From contig NZ_VAUA01000003.1 in the NCBI RefSeq assembly GCF_005771405.1, forward strand, positions 248,001 to 312,000: a DNA stretch of 64,000 nt, in the 5' to 3' direction. Source of the stretch: Parasedimentitalea maritima (GTDB taxonomy: Bacteria > Pseudomonadota > Alphaproteobacteria > Rhodobacterales > Rhodobacteraceae). Below are positions 62,183 through 64,000 of the stretch, in pieces. Under the pieces are notes generated by a model. It was given only the letters and a program-made list of their open reading frames with translations. It searched no databases and was not told the origin of the DNA. The first letter of the stretch is position 1, and every line of letters begins with the position of its first letter. The position numbers were made by a program, and so were the translations under genes.

Positions 62183-63152
62183 TTTTCAGGCAGGCCAAGG
62201 CAAGGCCCGCCGCTTTGACCGAAGACACCTCACCACTGGCAACCTGAAGCGCAAGCTGATTGATCTCACTTTGCGCTTCAGCGGTACTCAATTGAGACAA
62301 TACCGCCTGTCGCAGTTCTTCGTGGAACCAATATTGGGCCTGTTCGGCACGACGTTGCTGCCAGTGCCCATGTTCGCGGCGCCAGGCATCTAACTGCTGC
62401 AACTCGTCCCAGGCAATGGATAGCCCCTGATCTTCCAGCGCAGACACCATCAGTGCTTTGGGGAAACCCGCAGGGTCCTGCGGGCGCTTGCGCAGCAGTC
62501 GCAGCGCGCCGGAATAGTCTGCACAGGTACGGCTGGCGGCAGACTTCAGTTCTCCATCAGCCTTGTTGACCAGAATCACATCGGCGATTTCCATGATGCC
62601 ACGCTTGACCCCCTGCAGCTCATCCCCACCAGCCGGGGCCAGCAACAGCAAGAACAGGTCAGAAATTTCGCTCACCACGGTTTCGGACTGACCAACCCCA
62701 ACCGTTTCGATCAGCACCACATCGTAGCCCGCAGCCTCACACAACGCCACAGCTTCACGGGACCGCCGCGCCACCCCACCAAGATTGGTCTGACTGGGCG
62801 AAGGGCGGATAAAGGCGTTGGGGTCACGTGACAGTCGTTCCATCCGGGTCTTGTCGCCAAGAATCGATCCCCCCGAACGCGCTGAACTTGGATCGACTGC
62901 CAGCACCGCCACCCGCAGCCCCTGTGCGGTGAGCATCAGGCCAAAGCTCTCGATGAAGGTGGATTTGCCAACACCGGGCGTGCCGGACAGGCCAATGCGT
63001 AGCGCCTGCCGTTTGTGTCGGGCCAAAAGATCCAGCAGCTCGGTTGCCCGCGCCCGGTGATCAGCACGACCACTTTCCACCAACGTGATGGCGCGGGCCA
63101 ATGCGCGTCGGTCACTGCTCAGAATCTTTGTGCTCAGCTCGGCAATATCCAT
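62169..63152 (-). CDS. meaB: Methylmalonyl-CoA mutase-associated GTPase MeaB
   Basis: A 327-residue G3E-family GTPase that protects and reloads methylmalonyl-CoA mutase with adenosylcobalamin. Walker A is GTPGVGKST at 57-65, with DPSSARSGGSILGDKTRM, the D-rich IETVGVGQSE and NKADG motifs. The mutase gene is not in the window. Together with cobQ it fits B12-dependent propionate metabolism. Confidence 0.94.
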   Translation of the reverse strand: MDIAELSTKILSSDRRALARAITLVESGRADHRARATELLDLLARHKRQALRIGLSGTPGVGKSTFIESFGLMLTAQGLRVAVLAVDPSSARSGGSILGDKTRMERLSRDPNAFIRPSPSQTNLGGVARRSREAVALCEAAGYDVVLIETVGVGQSETVVSEISDLFLLLLAPAGGDELQGVKRGIMEIADVILVNKADGELKSAASRTCADYSGALRLLRKRPQDPAGFPKALMVSALEDQGLSIAWDELQQLDAWRREHGHWQQRRAEQAQYWFHEELRQAVLSQLSTAEAQSEINQLALQVASGEVSSVKAAGLALACLKITTG

Positions 63153-63248
63153 GCCTGCCCCCTTGGTTTGGTCTCGCTTACTTGACGCAGCTCGGTGCAG
63201 CTTGTCCAGTGGCTAGACCTTCGTGCAGTCATTGGCGATAACAGCGCC

Positions 63249-64000
63249 ATGACAAAACTTCCCATTGATGCCGTCCTGCCCGAATTGATTGATGCCCTGC
63301 GCGCCGATGGCCGGGCCGTCCTGCAAGCTCCCCCTGGTGCGGGCAAAACCACCCGTGTGCCATTGGCGATGCTGGAGGCCGACCTGTGCAAGGGCCGCAT
63401 CGTAATGCTGGAACCGCGCCGTCTGGCCGCGCGTGCCGCAGCTGAACGGATGGCCGAGACATTGGGCGAGCGGGTTGGCGACACCGTTGGCTACAGGGTG
63501 CGCGGCGAATCCAAAGTGTCCAAGACCACCCGCATCGAAGTGGTCACCGAGGGCATCCTGACCCGGATGTTACAGTCAGATCCAGACCTGCCGGGCATCG
63601 GCGCGGTGATCTTTGATGAATTCCACGAACGGTCGCTGAACGCCGACTTTGGCTTGGCTCTCTGTCTGGAAGTGGCAGAGGCCCTGCGCGACGATCTGAT
63701 CCTGATGGCGATGTCTGCGACACTGGATGCGGGTCCCGTGGCCGAGTTGATGCAGGCCCCAATGGTTACGTCTGAGGGACGCAGCTATGATGTAGAAACA
63801 CGCTGGCTTGACCGACCCATTACGACACAGGGGCCTCGTGGGCCATCACGCGGGGCCGCCGCGCGAACACAGCGACTGGATGCGCTGGTGGATCTGGTGC
63901 AACAGGCCGAAAAAGACACGCGTGACACAGGGGGGGGTATCCTGGTGTTTCTCCCCGGCGAAGGGGAGATCCGCCGGGCGGCCTCGGCACTGACGGCAAA
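63249..64000 (+). CDS. hrpB: ATP-dependent helicase HrpB, 5' part
   Basis: A DEAH-box-like helicase cut by the window end; 250 codons are seen. It begins MTKLPIDAVLPELIDALRAD, with Walker A PPGAGKTT (28-35), EPRRLAARAAAERMA and the Walker B box DEFHERS (about 123), where Phe stands in the usual Ala position as in HrpB. MSATL (motif III) follows at about 156. The remaining two-thirds lie beyond base 64000. Confidence 0.9.
   Translation, partial: MTKLPIDAVLPELIDALRADGRAVLQAPPGAGKTTRVPLAMLEADLCKGRIVMLEPRRLAARAAAERMAETLGERVGDTVGYRVRGESKVSKTTRIEVVTEGILTRMLQSDPDLPGIGAVIFDEFHERSLNADFGLALCLEVAEALRDDLILMAMSATLDAGPVAELMQAPMVTSEGRSYDVETRWLDRPITTQGPRGPSRGAAARTQRLDALVDLVQQAEKDTRDTGGGILVFLPGEGEIRRAASALTA

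Overview
The window is a piece of an alphaproteobacterial chromosome, most likely a marine Rhodobacteraceae (Roseobacter group) genome. The evidence is consistent across the window: a SAM-II riboswitch in front of metZ, an adrenodoxin-type ferredoxin like Rhodobacter FdVI, the blocks hflK-hflC-DUF2065-degP, ftsY-EamA-yciB and pcm-tolC-PopZ-like, and several small proteins typical of the order. Coding density is high, base composition is even, and there is no transposase, integrase, rRNA, convincing tRNA or CRISPR array. Most genes are housekeeping or core metabolism, so novelty is mainly in small proteins, leader RNAs, an apparent sRNA locus, repeats and gene scars.

Layout. 1-9.8 kb: TrkH potassium transporter, FolE2, riboswitch-controlled MetZ, a glutathione S-transferase, the FtsY/EamA/YciB operon, and an AlkB-type hydroxylase with a small secreted protein. 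9.8-16.6 kb: xseA, a probably frameshifted glycine-rich-domain-like gene, purD, a weak coding stretch, a ferredoxin coupled to an FG-GAP-like secreted protein, a peptidoglycan-binding lipoprotein and a CRP/FNR regulator. 16.6-16.9 kb: a gene-free stretch with a perfect CRP-type palindrome and an orphan terminator, the best candidate for an undescribed regulatory RNA. 16.9-26.4 kb: membrane protein quality control (DegP, DUF2065, HflC, HflK), glutathione reductase, RpiA, GST, serine dehydratase and a DMT exporter. 26.4-33.2 kb: ThiN, a 706-residue acidic protein of unknown function, DUF2842, PurA, a cobalt-type nitrile hydratase operon and SecG.

33.4-45.5 kb: PyrG, class I aldolase, a double-truncation scar of an HxlR regulator and a divergent gene, a secreted nuclease-like protein, a crotonase, a HisC-like aminotransferase, a 59-residue membrane protein, an ABC exporter, a TIGR04283-type glycosyltransferase, YgfZ and an ABC-type membrane domain without ATPase. 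45.5-53 kb: EF-P, DUF6280, CobQ, a PopZ-like acidic hub protein next to TolC and PCMT, PhnA, a DksA/TraR-type zinc finger and entericidin. 53-64 kb: a structured non-coding stretch, LepA, small secreted proteins, two LysR regulators, LMW phosphatase, sirtuin, a copper chaperone pair, L28, a DUF1127 protein, MeaB and the 5' part of hrpB, which runs off the window.

Functional links: glutathione (two GSTs, Gor), translation and ribosome (EF-P, LepA, L28, YgfZ), envelope and secretion (FtsY, SecG, HflKC, DegP, TolC, lipoproteins), nucleotide synthesis (PurD, PurA, PyrG) and copper handling (PCuAC plus a CxxC-type partner). Functions are assigned from recognisable motifs and family resemblance only; no database search was possible.
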